Origin: Paenibacillus sp. JNUCC32
Lineage (GTDB): Bacteria; Bacillota; Bacilli; Paenibacillales; Paenibacillaceae
Reading direction: 5' to 3'
Assembly: GCF_014863545.1 (NCBI RefSeq)
Contig: NZ_CP062260.1
Span: 4,101,001 to 4,165,000 of the forward strand
Length of the DNA stretch: 64,000 nt
Shown here in pieces: positions 63,317-64,000 of this stretch; the stretch's first letter is position 1, and the number at the start of each line of letters is the position of its first letter. The notes under the pieces are model-generated. The model had not been told where the DNA came from. It saw nothing but the letters and a program-made list of their open reading frames with translations, and made no database searches. The position numbers and the translations under genes are program-made.

Positions 63317-64000
63317 GCTGTCCGTCCTCATATCCATCGATATGTCCCGTCAACGCCGCTTCGGGGATATCTTGGCCCCGGATCCACTCCCTGAACGAAA
63401 AATCAAGCACGCCGCCCTGAGCAAGCGAGGTCATGACCCTTCCATCTTCGAAGGCGTACGAAAAGGTATGCAGCGTTCCGAACAAATCGTCGTAATCCGT
63501 AAAAAACAACGGGGACTTTGGATCCTTAAACAAACCGAAAGCCTCGGTTTGGGTTAACCGTTCCGCATCCAGGCTGTCGAGGTAACGTTTACGCCGCAGG
63601 GAATGCTCGATGGCAGGCCTGTTTTTGCCCGTCAACGCCTCATAATGGTTAACGCAGGCAATTGCCGCCTCCCCGCCAGCACGGGGAATCACTTGGTCCG
63701 GGCTTGCCTCGACAACGGCCATGTTGCCCCGTGCATCTCCTATTGAAAAGTTATAACAAGCCGCATGGGGAATATGGCGCAGCATATAAGACGCTTCTTC
63801 TGCCGTACTGCACGATTCCAGTATCATCCGAACGCCGACCCAAGGCGACAGTCCCGCCTCGTATCCGTCAAAGCTGACAAAATGCAGCCCGGCGGCAAGC
63901 CCTTGCTCATTCACCCCGTCATGCCTGCCTATGGCCTGCAAATTATAGCCCGCGGTTGCCAGGCCTTGATCGGCTTGAGCCACAGTAAAATAACCATCGT
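63309..64000 (-). CDS. C45-type acyltransferase/choloylglycine hydrolase-like protein (partial)
   Basis: The minus-strand frame is open through the right edge, so the N-terminus with the expected catalytic Cys is outside the window. The visible part resembles the Ntn-hydrolase C45/choloylglycine superfamily: GRHDGVNEQGLAAGLHFVSF, ACYNFSIGDARGNMAVVEAS, CVNHYEALTGKNRPAIEHSL. A late FTDYDDLFGTLHTFSYAFED follows. These enzymes cleave or transfer acyl amides. The substrate is unknown. It is followed by the overlapping hypothetical gene. Confidence 0.8.
   Translation of the reverse strand, partial: DGYFTVAQADQGLATAGYNLQAIGRHDGVNEQGLAAGLHFVSFDGYEAGLSPWVGVRMILESCSTAEEASYMLRHIPHAACYNFSIGDARGNMAVVEASPDQVIPRAGGEAAIACVNHYEALTGKNRPAIEHSLRRKRYLDSLDAERLTQTEAFGLFKDPKSPLFFTDYDDLFGTLHTFSYAFEDGRVMTSLAQGGVLDFSFREWIRGQDIPEAALTGHIDGYEDGQRV

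Overview
The window looks like a chromosomal segment of a Paenibacillus-type Gram-positive spore former. The GC content is moderate to high. Ribosome binding sites are strong AGGAGG/GGGGG types, and TTG and GTG starts are common. Carbon-catabolite (cre-like) operators, YesM/YesN two-component pairs, an SLH surface protein and futalosine-pathway menaquinone genes all fit that group. No rRNA, tRNA, CRISPR array, phage or insertion sequence was seen. The taxonomic call is inference from gene content, not from a marker gene.

Layout. 1-6665 (minus) is the body of a very large secreted surface protein that runs off the left edge: signal peptide, a seven-repeat RCC1 propeller, thirteen Ig-like domains with a near-exact 300-bp period, two Big_2-like domains and SLH anchors. 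6939-11185 is a sugar-sensing three-component operon (membrane-anchored binding protein, histidine kinase, AraC-type response regulator) behind a perfect cre site. 11329-14950 holds a TetR regulator, the menaquinone genes mqnB-mqnD, a Mug-type uracil-DNA glycosylase and a LURP-like protein. 15081-16591 is an ECF sigma factor with its probable membrane anti-sigma factor. 16825-22307 holds a lipoprotein, a YpsA-like SLOG protein, a TPM/coiled-coil protein and alanine dehydrogenase.

22598-25122 pairs a GH4 glycosidase with an AraC regulator. 25280-30775 holds a chemoreceptor with a 40-residue upstream ORF and a ComP/ComA-like two-component pair. 31183-36763 is an Opp/Dpp-type ABC importer behind a good cre site. 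37010-41221 holds a KinB-like kinase, a small lipoprotein, and melA (GH4) divergent from its AraC regulator. 41294-45015 holds pepT and a metNIQ-like importer. 45161-48696 holds a TPR protein, a small membrane protein, and an OmpR-type response regulator whose kinase gene is reduced to a 35-codon remnant. 48787-51362 is an ABC-2 exporter. 51714-54139 is a LysR regulator divergent from a 14-TM efflux pump. 54449-58034 is a heterodimeric ABC exporter. 58321-62347 is a FtsX-type permease with its ATPase. The right edge carries a hypothetical protein and part of a C45-type acyltransferase/hydrolase.

Common thread. Four sugar-related units carry cre-like sites: the three-component sensor, both GH4 genes and the Opp/Dpp-type importer. 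They may form a CcpA-controlled scavenging set. The most unusual items are the giant surface protein, the deleted kinase beside an intact response regulator with a tandem 11-bp operator-like repeat, the small ORF coupled to the chemoreceptor, the paired ECF-like promoters, and a metNIQ system lacking both a NIL domain and a visible S-box. None is proven to be a new system; each is offered with a test.
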